Part shown: in pieces, positions 1 through 7,282 of the stretch
Layout of the letters: every line of letters starts with the position of its first letter
Numbering within the stretch: the stretch's first letter is position 1
NCBI GenBank assembly: GCA_025999935.1
Contig: BNXY01000011.1
Span: 1-59,186, forward strand
Direction: 5' to 3'
Origin: Bacteroidia bacterium
GTDB lineage: Bacteria > Bacteroidota > Bacteroidia > Bacteroidales > Azobacteroidaceae
DNA length: 59,186 nucleotides
Made by a program: the position numbers and the translations under genes
The notes under the pieces: generated by a model
The model's database searches: none
Told to the model about the DNA's origin: nothing
Seen by the model: only the letters and a program-made list of their open reading frames with translations

Positions 1-97
1 TATTGGTCACTATTCCGCTTAATGTGTAAAAACTCTTCCGCATGTCGGTGGGATAAGGATAGAGAAAATACTGCATCGAATCATTGAGATTGAACAT
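1..97 (-). CDS. tnpB: IS66 family accessory protein TnpB (Orf2), N-terminal part only
   Basis: The first 32 codons of an IS66 Orf2 protein run from the ATG at 97-95 off the left edge. The visible translation contains YPYPTDMRKSFYTLSGIV, matching the conserved opening of this family, where a D-x-R-K-x-F/Y-x-x-L-x-x-I/L-V pattern is usual. TnpB is needed for transposition of three-gene IS66 elements, but its biochemical role is not firmly known. It sits 5 nt downstream of tnpA, as expected for an IS66 operon. Confidence 0.8.
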   Translation of the reverse strand, partial: MFNLNDSMQYFLYPYPTDMRKSFYTLSGIVTN

Positions 98-102
98 GGC
101 TT

Positions 103-453
103 TTATCGGTTTAAGAAAAGTAAGGAATGCAACAGTTTATAATCAACACTCCCTTTGAGTTTCAACCGGGTGCCGTTGGAATAAGTTATTTCACATTGGA
201 TGGCTTGAACCGTGACGGGAGGGTGGCCGGGGAAACTTAGCCCTGATTCTCCGTTAGCAGACAAATCCGTCGTCCCGGCATGGATGACCAAAGGTACAAA
301 ACCTTCTTTTCCCGGAAGAAAATTTCTCATCCGCTTTTGCCAATAATAAAAACGCGCTTCTTGAAGCCCTTCATTCGCACAAAATCCCCGAACTGTTAGC
401 CCGGTGGATTTATACCGTGCGTAGATTTCCTTGAACTGTTCTGATGTTATCAT
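103..453 (-). CDS. tnpA: IS66 family accessory protein TnpA (Orf1)
   Basis: A 116-residue basic protein whose N-terminal half (about residues 1-45) has the helix-turn-helix-like pattern of IS66 TnpA: a segment resembling FKEIYARYKSTGLTVRGFC followed by an ARFYYWQKR motif, where F-Y-x-W-x-x-R/K is the family hallmark. The C-terminal half is a short beta-rich tail containing a YSNGTRLKL segment. Length matches the family (about 100-130 aa). It is the first gene of the element, just ahead of tnpB, with a TACTTTTG promoter box 21 nt upstream. IS66 TnpA is thought to assist the transposase. Confidence 0.8.
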   Translation of the reverse strand: MITSEQFKEIYARYKSTGLTVRGFCANEGLQEARFYYWQKRMRNFLPGKEGFVPLVIHAGTTDLSANGESGLSFPGHPPVTVQAIQCEITYSNGTRLKLKGSVDYKLLHSLLFLNR

Positions 454-578
454 ATCCTTGATGCTTTAAAACGCAAAAGTACGAGAATTTGAAAAAACAA
501 CATAGACGGGGTTCAGCGGTTGCTTACGATAAAGGTGGTAAAATAATAGATTGCGAAAATTTAGATTGCTCTTTTATT

Positions 579-992
579 ATGAATAGTCCCGCCACTATCG
601 AAAATATTCTTAAATGTGATGCCTATTGTAAGCAAAAACTGCCAGAAGAATATAAATACTTCCTTAAATACTATGACGGTGGTATTCTTTATAAATATGA
701 AAATCTCGGCGGTTTTAAATTTTTAAGTACTCAAGAAATAATTGACGCAAATGAATTGCAAAAAACGATTTACGAAGAATATTGGGATGGAAGCATCATC
801 TTTTTTTGTGAACTATTAGGAACAGGAGAATATTTAGGATTCAAAATATCAGATACTGCATCTTACAAAATAGTTCATTCCGAGACGGCTCAACATGAAG
901 AAGAATGGATCGTTGCTGGAAATTCATTTGATGCTTTAATTGAACTGATTATTAGTGAAAAGGGTAAGGAGTGTTGTTGGTTTCAAACATAA
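579..992 (+). CDS. SUKH (SMI1/KNR4) family immunity-type protein
   Basis: A 137-residue protein with the SUKH-1 signature: LPEEYKYFLKYYDGG near residues 21-35, followed by the alternating strands and EEW segment near the end. SUKH proteins are mostly immunity proteins that neutralise polymorphic toxins, though some have other roles. I chose the ATG at 579. The frame is open further upstream through the IS66 end (527), but has no ATG there, and that extension would include IS sequence. No toxin gene is visible upstream because the IS66 element ends there. A reading frame just downstream (995-1051) ends VWHTSKSSPYQAIVFGRY and looks like a stray C-terminal toxin tail, though I cannot assign it. 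Confidence 0.65.
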   Translation: MNSPATIENILKCDAYCKQKLPEEYKYFLKYYDGGILYKYENLGGFKFLSTQEIIDANELQKTIYEEYWDGSIIFFCELLGTGEYLGFKISDTASYKIVHSETAQHEEEWIVAGNSFDALIELIISEKGKECCWFQT

Positions 993-1059
993 AAATGTAT
1001 GGCATACAAGTAAAAGTTCACCATATCAAGCCATTGTTTTTGGGCGGTACTAATTCATT

Positions 1060-1623
1060 ATGGAAAATGCAGAAATGAAAATAAAATCAAATGAAAGGTT
1101 TATTGGAATAGTCCCATTTGCCATTAATTCTGAAATAGCAACAAACGCAATCAATAAACGTATTCATTTTTTAATAGAAAATTATTTAGAGAAAATATTT
1201 GATGCAGGTGAAAAAATCCGCCCCAGTGAAATTATAATTGATAGTGATTGGACAGTAGTTGAATCTCAAGAAGTAGCTTATGAAATTGCTAAAAGAATCT
1301 ATTGGCTTACTCATAATTATTTAGAACTAATATTCGATGCAGGATGGGAGATGCTATATATAGGTCCTCATGATAAACGGCTTTGGGAACTAACTTATCC
1401 TAAAAGTGAAATGCATGGAGGAGGTCCTCCTATGTTAAGGTATATTACCGAAGAAAATCCTAAGATTAAATATACAATAGAAATAATAATGATTAAGAAA
1501 CGGATATTTATCTTTGCGACAATAATTAGTTGCTTCTATGGTTGCGATTTGTTTTTCGATAATAAAATTCCGGAAGAGTATTTATTTTTTCTTAAACAAT
1601 ACAATGGAGGCATCTTGTATTAA
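1060..1623 (+). CDS. Imm27-like immunity protein with partial internal duplication, fused to a truncated SUKH start
   Basis: Residues about 37-145 match Imm27: a KRIYWLTHNYLELIFDAGW block, then RLWELTYPKSEMHGGGPP, the family's most recognisable segment (E-L-T-Y-P-x-S-E-x-H-G-G-G-P-P). The N-terminus (about residues 18-50) repeats the first block as KRIHFLIENYLEKIFDAG, so a truncated first copy is joined to a second. After residue 145 the frame runs into MIKKRIFIF and ends with KIPEEYLFFLKQYNGGILY and a stop. That tail is the beginning of another SUKH protein that breaks off there. The gene therefore looks like a mosaic of three immunity genes. Whether the product still folds or neutralises anything is unknown. 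Confidence 0.6.
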   Translation: MENAEMKIKSNERFIGIVPFAINSEIATNAINKRIHFLIENYLEKIFDAGEKIRPSEIIIDSDWTVVESQEVAYEIAKRIYWLTHNYLELIFDAGWEMLYIGPHDKRLWELTYPKSEMHGGGPPMLRYITEENPKIKYTIEIIMIKKRIFIFATIISCFYGCDLFFDNKIPEEYLFFLKQYNGGILY

Positions 1624-1653
1624 GGTTTTGTAAGTTATTTGGGTATAATTTAG

Positions 1654-1661
1654 TACTTTTG
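1654..1661 (+). promoter_or_regulatory. Bacteroidetes-type -7 promoter box (TACTTTTG)
   Basis: TACTTTTG fits the TAnnTTTG consensus read by the Bacteroidetes housekeeping sigma factor. It lies 15 nt before the ATG at 1676. A -33 TTTG at the usual spacing is not clear. Confidence 0.5.
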
Positions 1662-1675
1662 CAAAAAAATCAAAT

Positions 1676-1945
1676 ATGATATCGAAAGACGAGCTGTTAG
1701 AATTAATGGCAGACATAGAAAGCGATAGATTGGATAAAGGCGATGTGATTGTTGTAGAAGTAACTCCGACACACTTTCCACCTGTTCGGTTACGAGATAA
1801 TAAAAATTTGAATATCAAGAGAATAAGTGAATTAGCAAACATCCCTTATCGCAGTGCAGCAAGATATTTGAAAAATCTGAGAGATAATGGTTTTGTGATA
1901 TTTGTTGGCTCAGCCAAAAATGGGGAATATTGGATTCTTGGGTAA
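1676..1945 (+). pseudogene. AlbA_2/winged-helix DNA-binding protein, internally deleted
   Basis: The 89-codon frame joins two ends of a normally much longer protein. Residues 1-19 (ELLELMADIESDRLD) match the usual opening of AlbA_2-domain (Schlafen-like) proteins. Residues 20-42 contain GDVIVVEVTPTHFPPVR, which in intact members lies about 100 residues further on (V-I-x-V-E-V-x-P-S-x-x-P-P-V-R). Residues 45-89 form a winged-helix-like tail (RISELANIPYRSAARYL). The middle of the AlbA_2 fold and most of the linker are missing, so the product is probably non-functional or only a small helix-turn-helix peptide. The family assignment rests on these motifs only. Confidence 0.5.
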
Positions 1946-2094
1946 TTTCTTTCAAAAATTGGCAGTGTAAATGGCAGTGTAAATTATAATAAGTTGAATA
2001 TCAGCAAATCACCGTTGCAACAAAGTCACTATAACGATTAATTTTTAATTTTACAATATATGAAACAGTACATAGAATCAATAAAGCAAATTAT

Positions 2095-2102
2095 TACATT
2101 TG
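2095..2102 (+). promoter_or_regulatory. Bacteroidetes-type -7 promoter box for tsaE (TACATTTG)
   Basis: TACATTTG matches TAnnTTTG and lies 27 nt before the tsaE start, in an AT-rich gap. Confidence 0.5.
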
Positions 2103-2129
2103 CACTTCAAATAAAAATGTATATAACAA

Positions 2130-2558
2130 ATGTTCGGGATACAAATTAAAAATCTTGATTCAATCAAGGATGCCGCCAAAGAATTTATTAGGCAAATGGG
2201 TAATCACACTGTTTTCGCTTTCAACGGAAAAATGGGCGCGGGGAAGACTACTTTTATCAAAGCCGTTTGTGAAGAATTGGGCGTTAACGACGTAATCAAC
2301 AGTCCAACTTTCGCGATAGTCAACGAATACCGTTCGAATACAACTTGCGAATTGATTTATCATTTTGACTTTTACCGTATCAACTCCGTTCAGGAAGCTT
2401 TGCAAATTGGCGCAGAAGATTATTTCGAGAGCGGCGCTCTTTGCTTTATCGAGTGGCCGGAAAAAGTAGAAGCCCTATTGCCCGATGATACCGTTTTTGT
2501 CGAAATTACCGAGTTAGAAGCCGGGGCGCGGAACGTAAAATTAATTTCAAAATCTTAA
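2130..2558 (+). CDS. tsaE: tRNA threonylcarbamoyladenosine biosynthesis ATPase TsaE
   Basis: TsaE is the small P-loop ATPase that works with TsaB and TsaD to attach threonylcarbamoyl to A37 of ANN-decoding tRNAs in the cytoplasm. The 142-residue length is typical. The Walker A loop is GKMGAGKTT (about residues 33-41). It is followed by the family's [10 protein letters not shown] motif near residue 58, an HFDFYR motif near 78 and an FIEWPEK motif near 107, all classic YjeE/TsaE signatures. It is convergent with the PAP2 gene (4 nt between stops). Confidence 0.95.
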   Translation: MFGIQIKNLDSIKDAAKEFIRQMGNHTVFAFNGKMGAGKTTFIKAVCEELGVNDVINSPTFAIVNEYRSNTTCELIYHFDFYRINSVQEALQIGAEDYFESGALCFIEWPEKVEALLPDDTVFVEITELEAGARNVKLISKS

Positions 2559-2562
2559 ATAG

Positions 2563-3330
2563 TCAGAAATGGTATGATAATGCAATCCCGCCTTGTTGCC
2601 CGGTGTAATAAGGCGCAATGGCTATTTGCGAAGCATCTTTTTTATCCCGGTTGCCGTTGCGGTTGAAAATTTTCCGGTTCACAGGCAACAGCCAATATCC
2701 TATCCTTGCGCTCAGAATACCGAAACCGGCGCCGGCAATCACATCGTTGCTCCAGTGCCTTTCATTATACACCCTTGAAAAACCGACACCGATAGCCGTT
2801 GTGTAAGCCAGAATCCCATAGACCGGCGAAGCGTTTCCATACTCAATCCGTACCAATTCAGCGCCCATAAACGCTGTCGCCGTATGACCCGATAGAAAAG
2901 AATTTTGCGCGTGCGAATCCGGGCGCGGCTCACGAATGGTATATTTGACGGCGTTTACCATGATACCCATCGACAAGTAAGAAGTTGCAACAATCAATGT
3001 CCGGTCGAAATAATCGTGCTTCGGTTTAACGCCGGCCAAGCTCAATCCATATACGGAAACGACCGGAAGATACTGTATATAATCGTCGAGAAGAATAGGT
3101 TTTGAACGAAGTTTGGCCATTTCATCTTTAACATCTTCATTGACGGATTTCAGATAACCGTTGGTCAATCCAAGAGAACTTACCGTAATCAATGAAGCAG
3201 GAACAATCAACTGACTTGGCGAGAACCGATATTCCTTTTTCTCTTTTTTCGGAATACTATCCGTGACTTCGGTAGAAAATAAGGACTGACAGGCCGCTAA
3301 ACAAATTAAAAACAAAATGCCTTTCTTCAT
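2563..3330 (-). CDS. PAP2-superfamily phosphatase, secreted or periplasmic
   Basis: A 255-residue protein with an N-terminal signal sequence (about residues 1-20) and the three-part PAP2 active site: KYTIREPRP near residue 128 (K-x6-R-P), SGHT near 147 (P-S-G-H equivalent; the residue before SGHT is Leu) and SRVYNERHWSNDVIAG near 184 (S-R-x5-H-x3-D). This family removes phosphate from lipid phosphates such as undecaprenyl pyrophosphate, phosphatidylglycerophosphate or lipid A; the substrate here cannot be chosen. The C-terminus ends in a short outer-membrane-like motif (GGIALSYHF). A TATCTTTG promoter box lies 21 nt upstream. Confidence 0.85.
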   Translation of the reverse strand: MKKGILFLICLAACQSLFSTEVTDSIPKKEKKEYRFSPSQLIVPASLITVSSLGLTNGYLKSVNEDVKDEMAKLRSKPILLDDYIQYLPVVSVYGLSLAGVKPKHDYFDRTLIVATSYLSMGIMVNAVKYTIREPRPDSHAQNSFLSGHTATAFMGAELVRIEYGNASPVYGILAYTTAIGVGFSRVYNERHWSNDVIAGAGFGILSARIGYWLLPVNRKIFNRNGNRDKKDASQIAIAPYYTGQQGGIALSYHF

Positions 3331-3350
3331 TGTATTAAAATTTTCGGGCG

Positions 3351-3358
3351 CAAAGATA
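3351..3358 (-). promoter_or_regulatory. -7 promoter box of the PAP2 gene (TATCTTTG, minus strand)
   Basis: TATCTTTG read on the minus strand fits TAnnTTTG and sits 20 nt ahead of the ATG at 3330. It abuts the heptamer repeat region. Confidence 0.55.
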
Positions 3359-3369
3359 TGAATATTAAT

Positions 3370-3451
3370 TGAGAGTTGAAAGTTGAAAGTTGAAAATTAT
3401 TAGTCGATTTTAACTCTCAACTTTCAACTCTCAACTTTCAACTTTCAACTC
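3370..3451. repeat. Heptamer repeat (AGTTGAA / TTCAACT) arranged as an inverted repeat
   Basis: Left arm 3371-3396 is made of tandem AGTTGAA units; right arm 3411-3451 is made of the complementary TTCAACT units, with an AT-rich loop. The RNA of either strand could form a long imperfect hairpin. It lies between the PAP2 promoter and the 3' end of the TonB receptor gene, so it could act as a terminator for the receptor gene, though no clear U-run follows. Confidence 0.7.
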
Positions 3452-3486
3452 AGAAGAATTACCCGCATTTGGCATCATGCGTTAAA

Positions 3487-5787
3487 TCAAAATTTCAGCA
3501 CAATATTCGCCAAAATATTGGTTCCTGCTTGCGGAAAATAACTTTTTTCGGTGTAGGGTTCTACGCTGCCGTCGGATTGGCGATAGTAGCAAGACCAAAC
3601 CCAGCCGTTGGTTTCGTATTGTTCGTTAAATAAATTGTTTATCAATAAATTAACGCCCAATTGTTTTATTCCTTTCAACTTGAAATCGTATCCCAACCGG
3701 AGGTTATTCACGAAATAGGCGTCGATACTTCTTTCCTTTTTTGTGGCGCCTTCGAGGTTTTTGTCCGTTTTTCCGGTATTGTCCAAATATTGTTTGCCGA
3801 CATAATTGGAATGGAAACCGGCGCTGAAGGATTTGTATTGAAACGAAAATAAGCTGTTGGCGATTACATCCGGCGAATAAGAAATGTTGGTAGTTCCGTA
3901 GTAATCGGCTTGTTGTGCAGCTTCAGTATTGTCGTCGCTGTCGTAAACCGTAACGTATTCCGTATAGTTTTTGATTTTGTTTTGACTAAGTGTCAGGTTG
4001 CCGTCCCATTTCAGGCTGGGGAGAATCCGGACTCCGGCTGTCAGTTCGATGCCTGCGCGGTAGCTGTCCGGAACGTTGGAAGTCAGCGGTTCGCCGATTT
4101 CATTGACTTTTCCGTTCAGCACCAACTGGTCTTTGTATTGCATGTAATACAGGTTTACGCCAGCGGCAAAAATTCGTTCGTTGAATTTGTAACCTAATTC
4201 ATAATCGATTAAACGTTCCGGTTTGGGAGTTTCGTTGATACCGGCATCGGTGTAATTGTTGCGATTCGGTTCACGGTGGGCGACGGCAAAAGACCCGAAC
4301 ACCTGATTATTCGGGTTGATTTGATAAAACAAACCGGCTTTGGGGTTGAAAAAATTGAATTTTTCATGTACATTGAGTTTCTGCATTTCCCCGTTCAACC
4401 AATCCCAAGTGTCGTTTTTTCCATTGATTTTGTAATCAATCCGGCGAAATTGCAGGTCGGCGTACAAGCTCAAAGCGTCTGTCAATTGATAATTTCCTTT
4501 CAGATAAACATTGGCATCCGATTTTTTCCCTTTGCTCCGGTAATATTCCTGTTCCGGAGAAAAAACCGCATCGTTTGCATAATTCTTTACCCAAGTGACG
4601 TAACCGAAATGATTGCCGTCGTAGCTGTTGGCGCCACCGCCCAAGGAAACAGTCCATCGGTCTTTGTTGTAATCCAAGGAGAAAATCGCTCCGCCAAAAT
4701 CGTTATCCAAGTGTTTTTGCCGCACCAAATCGCTTTTTTTCACGGTTTCGCCATTCAGTTCGAAAGGTTTCAAACCGTATTCTTTCAAGGTGCGTTTGGT
4801 CTTGTATTCTTCGTAATAACCCAAACCCTTGGTGTAATGCAGGGACACGTTGAGATTCAGGTGTGGATTTAATACTTGCAAAAGACTGAGTTGGTAATGA
4901 GTTTGTTGGTAATTATCCGTTTGATTCTTGTAATACAAAGGATTGCCATTACTGTCATCGCCCCGATATCCCGAAGGATTGTAAGTCCGATTTCCTTTTT
5001 CATTCGGATTATCGGGAAACAGGATATAGTCCGGAACGCCGTCCCAGGCGTGGTAGGTTTTCTCTTTGCCGCCGAAAGTGATGAATTTCAATAGCGTATT
5101 TTCGTTGAAATAAGCGCCTTGGGCAAAGTAGGATTTCAAATCAACGCTGGCCCGGTCGATAAATCCGTCGGATTGGACGGATGATAGACGGGCGTCGAAA
5201 GCCCAATGTCCGTTGATAAGGCCGGTTCCGGTTTTGAAAGTCGCTTTGGAGGTGTTGAAAGAACCGTAACTCCCGTTAAATTCGCCGTAGGATTGCTGGG
5301 GGATATTTTCGGTTTTCATGTTGACCGAAGCGCCGAAAGCGCCGGCGCCGTTGGTGGAAGTTCCCACGCCGCGTTGCACCTGCAAATTTTCGAGGGAAGA
5401 AGCAAAATCCGGCATGTTTACCCAGAAAACGCCATGTGATTCGGAATCGTTCAAAGGAATACCGTTCGTGGTCACATTGATGCGGTTGGCATCCGTTCCG
5501 CGGATGCGAAATCCGGTGTATCCGATACCGGTTCCGGCATCAGAAGTGGAAATGACAGAGGGAGTAAGCAACAAAAGAAACGGAATGTCTTGACCGAAAT
5601 TTGCGGATTCGATTTCCGCTTTACCGGTGTTGGAATAAGCCACGGGAGTCTTGCTGTTGGCGCGAACAGAAACGACTTCTACTTCCTGTAACTGAACTCT
5701 TTTCAAACTGTCTCCTTCGTTTGATTTAGCGAAAGCAGACATAAACGGCAAATAGCTTGCCAGTAGAAATAAAAAAACCTTTTTCAT
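3487..5787 (-). CDS. TonB-dependent outer-membrane receptor, probable thiamine (or precursor) transporter
   Basis: A 766-residue receptor with a signal peptide (residues 1-20, ending AFA), a TonB-box-like EVEVV segment near residue 36, a plug domain (FRIRGTDANRINVTTNGIP near 92, then a NLQVQRGVGTSTNG segment) and a 22-strand barrel region ending in NILANIVLKF, the aromatic C-terminus typical of outer-membrane proteins. Its only visible control element is the TPP riboswitch directly upstream (5936-6022), which is why I infer a thiamine-pathway substrate. Bacteroides is known to have a thiamine TonB receptor under TPP control. No pnuT or thiaminokinase gene sits beside it. Length is normal for the family. 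Confidence 0.85.
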   Translation of the reverse strand: MKKVFLFLLASYLPFMSAFAKSNEGDSLKRVQLQEVEVVSVRANSKTPVAYSNTGKAEIESANFGQDIPFLLLLTPSVISTSDAGTGIGYTGFRIRGTDANRINVTTNGIPLNDSESHGVFWVNMPDFASSLENLQVQRGVGTSTNGAGAFGASVNMKTENIPQQSYGEFNGSYGSFNTSKATFKTGTGLINGHWAFDARLSSVQSDGFIDRASVDLKSYFAQGAYFNENTLLKFITFGGKEKTYHAWDGVPDYILFPDNPNEKGNRTYNPSGYRGDDSNGNPLYYKNQTDNYQQTHYQLSLLQVLNPHLNLNVSLHYTKGLGYYEEYKTKRTLKEYGLKPFELNGETVKKSDLVRQKHLDNDFGGAIFSLDYNKDRWTVSLGGGANSYDGNHFGYVTWVKNYANDAVFSPEQEYYRSKGKKSDANVYLKGNYQLTDALSLYADLQFRRIDYKINGKNDTWDWLNGEMQKLNVHEKFNFFNPKAGLFYQINPNNQVFGSFAVAHREPNRNNYTDAGINETPKPERLIDYELGYKFNERIFAAGVNLYYMQYKDQLVLNGKVNEIGEPLTSNVPDSYRAGIELTAGVRILPSLKWDGNLTLSQNKIKNYTEYVTVYDSDDNTEAAQQADYYGTTNISYSPDVIANSLFSFQYKSFSAGFHSNYVGKQYLDNTGKTDKNLEGATKKERSIDAYFVNNLRLGYDFKLKGIKQLGVNLLINNLFNEQYETNGWVWSCYYRQSDGSVEPYTEKSYFPQAGTNILANIVLKF

Positions 5788-5796
5788 AAAAAAATT

Positions 5797-5880
5797 AGTT
5801 TAAAGTTTCGGGTTTCAAGTTTCAAGTTTCGGTTGTGTGCGTATTGCAACTCGAAACCTTAAACCTTAAACTCGAAACTT
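5797..5880 (-). promoter_or_regulatory. Repeat-built hairpin with U-run just before the receptor start: possible riboswitch expression platform
   Basis: Between the TPP aptamer and the ATG at 5787 lie two complementary arms (5851-5880 and 5802-5832) built from short repeated words (AAGTTTC and its complement). In the transcript they can form a long imperfect hairpin followed by seven U residues (5794-5788) that touch the start codon. This could be a terminator or a start-sequestering stem controlled by TPP. The pairing is seen; the regulatory role is inferred. Confidence 0.45.
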
Positions 5881-5935
5881 AATTATAAAAAAGGGGAAAA
5901 TGAGATAGTAATTTCAATAAAGAAACTTTGCCGAC

Positions 5936-6022
5936 CGGCAATCTTTGTCCCTACGCAAGCATTAACCTGTTCAGGTTCAAAGGGTATAATCTCAGCCCGC
6001 ATGGGCACCCCTAAAGATATCG
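5936..6022 (-). ncRNA. TPP riboswitch (THI element)
   Basis: Read on the minus strand, the conserved THI-box blocks appear in order: AGGGGTGCC (6013-6005), GGCTGAGA, ACCC, TGAACCTGA, AATGC and GCGTAGGGA (5956-5948). P1 can form between ATCTTT (6019-6014) and AAAGAT (5946-5941). The element lies 150 nt ahead of the TonB receptor gene and starts just after a TACCTTTG promoter box. It should bind thiamine pyrophosphate and lower receptor expression when the cofactor is plentiful. Confidence 0.95.
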
Positions 6023-6026
6023 GCGG

Positions 6027-6034
6027 CAAAGGTA
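6027..6034 (-). promoter_or_regulatory. -7 promoter box for the riboswitch-receptor transcript (TACCTTTG)
   Basis: TACCTTTG on the minus strand fits TAnnTTTG. Transcription would start about 6-8 nt later, right at the 5' side of the TPP aptamer. Confidence 0.6.
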
Positions 6035-6074
6035 ATAAAAAAAATAGAATTTATAATGTTATTTGTTGGAATTT

Positions 6075-6518
6075 TTATTTGTGGATGTCGCTGCCACCGG
6101 ATTTTTTGGAGTCTAATTGATTATAAGTTAGGTTTTTTATGTAAACATCCGAACCGCCTGAGGCGGAAACTGAAACTTGGTTTGCTTTTCCGCTTAAATT
6201 AATATCGGAGCCGTCCAAAGCGCTTATCGACAGGTTGCCGGAGACTTCCAATCCGATTTTCAGGTCGCTTCCTCCGCTGGAAGATAAGTTGCAATTGTTT
6301 GTTTTCAAGTTTTTTATGGTGCAATCAGCGCTACCGGAACTGGAGATGCTGGTGGTTTCGGCAACGGTCAAATTGCCGATATGGGTGTCGGAATCTTCCG
6401 AAGCGCTTATTTTCCGGAATGAGCCTATTTCCCGGTTTTCTTTAGTTGATTGAGCTACAGCGGATATTCCAAAAATGACTGAGAAAATAAGTAATAATGT
6501 TAAACTTTTTGCTTTCAT
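6075..6518 (-). CDS. Secreted DUF2807-like (putative auto-transporter/adhesin head GIN) protein, short form
   Basis: A 147-residue protein with a clean signal peptide (residues 1-22, ending AVA-Q). The mature part begins with REIGSFRKISAS, resembling the opening of DUF2807 proteins, then carries four spaced S-G-G-S-D or D-G-S-D turns at about 20-residue intervals, suggesting a small beta-helix. Typical DUF2807 proteins are about 220-250 aa, so this is a short or reduced form. The function of the family is unknown. A TATCTTTG box (minus, 6587-6580) lies about 60 nt upstream. Confidence 0.6.
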   Translation of the reverse strand: MKAKSLTLLLIFSVIFGISAVAQSTKENREIGSFRKISASEDSDTHIGNLTVAETTSISSSGSADCTIKNLKTNNCNLSSSGGSDLKIGLEVSGNLSISALDGSDINLSGKANQVSVSASGGSDVYIKNLTYNQLDSKKSGGSDIHK

Positions 6519-6724
6519 TTTGTAAATATTTTAAAATTTATAAATTCCATTTATTACGTATTGTTTAAAAAATCTTTCACAAAGATACGAAAAAATTCCG
6601 AATCACTGCTTTCACTTTTGATGCTGACGCTAAAATAATCCAACTGGCCTATTCTAACCGTAAAACCTAAGGAAATGCTTTGCGTTTTTTGTAATAAATT
6701 ATTATTTTTGAACAGCCTTTAGAG

Positions 6725-6793
6725 ATGAAGAAATTGGCCAAAGATAAATATCATTCCGGCGGTTTGTGGACAAATACTTGTTGCAGCCATCCT
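6725..6793 (+). pseudogene. Fragment of type 1 isopentenyl-diphosphate isomerase (idi)
   Basis: The frame starting ATG 6725 reads KDKYHSGGLWTNTCCSHP. The segment K-Y-H-S-G-G-L-W-T-N-T-C-C-S-H-P is the diagnostic active-site stretch of type 1 IPP isomerase, including its catalytic Cys. Nothing else of the gene (about 170 aa) remains. Directly after CCSHP the sequence switches, in another frame, to an M50-peptidase-like tail. This is a clean junction between two unrelated gene pieces. Confidence 0.7.
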
Positions 6794-7263
6794 CATTGGC
6801 AAGTTTACCTTTTCAAAACTATATTTTAATTTCAACCGCTTTATTTGTTATGATTACATCCCTTTTCAATCTATTGCCCTTTTCTCGCGGAGATGGCTAT
6901 TGGATCTTGTCTGATTTGACAAATAAACCCAACCTTTCGGCTGGTTCCATAAAGAAAGTAAGCAATGTATTGAAAGGATTATTTTCGAGAAAAAAAGTGA
7001 AATGGAGTAATTCGGAGTTCTTTATATTTGTCTATGGATTAATGAATATCTCGTTCCTTTCTCTCTTTTTATACTATACCTTGATAAAAAATCCGGGGTC
7101 GATTATCTATTTTCCGATAAATATTTATAATTTTGCAAAGAATGCTATTGCGGGTGATGCAATTTCTCTTTTAAGTTTTCGGAAATTACTTATTCCAATC
7201 ATTTTTTATATGATGGCTTTTAAATTTTTATTGTCATTAAAAAAGAAATTATCAAAAATATAA
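6766..7263 (+). CDS. C-terminal part of an M50-like membrane metallopeptidase
   Basis: The 165-codon frame opens with a GTG inside the idi fragment; the genuine homologous part begins near 6800. It contains NLLPFSRGDGYWILSDLTN, the second zinc-site region of M50 peptidases (N-L-L-P-x-x-x-x-D-G-Y/W-W-I-L-S-D), followed by two or three hydrophobic helices. The HExxH motif that should lie upstream is absent, so the product cannot be an active protease by itself. The next gene starts 20 nt downstream on the same strand. In Bacteroidetes such M50 proteins often sit in peptide-maturation or export loci. Confidence 0.55.
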   Translation: MDKYLLQPSSLASLPFQNYILISTALFVMITSLFNLLPFSRGDGYWILSDLTNKPNLSAGSIKKVSNVLKGLFSRKKVKWSNSEFFIFVYGLMNISFLSLFLYYTLIKNPGSIIYFPINIYNFAKNAIAGDAISLLSFRKLLIPIIFYMMAFKFLLSLKKKLSKI

Positions 7264-7282
7264 CAAATAAATATAATATCTT

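Larger units (their letters stand above)
1..527 (-). mobile_element. IS66-family insertion sequence, right-hand part (left part outside the window)
   Basis: The stretch carries IS66 accessory genes tnpB (cut by the window edge) and tnpA on the minus strand. The likely terminus is the GCTTAC at 522-527, which read inward gives GTAAGC, a start often seen in IS66 inverted repeats. The partner end and the target duplication lie outside the window, so the boundary is inferred. A Bacteroidetes promoter box (TACTTTTG, minus strand 481-474) precedes tnpA. Confidence 0.75.

Noticed and set aside
4276..4872. 198-codon plus-strand frame opposite the TonB receptor
   Set aside because: It lies wholly inside the receptor gene on the other strand and shows no family motif; a shadow frame.
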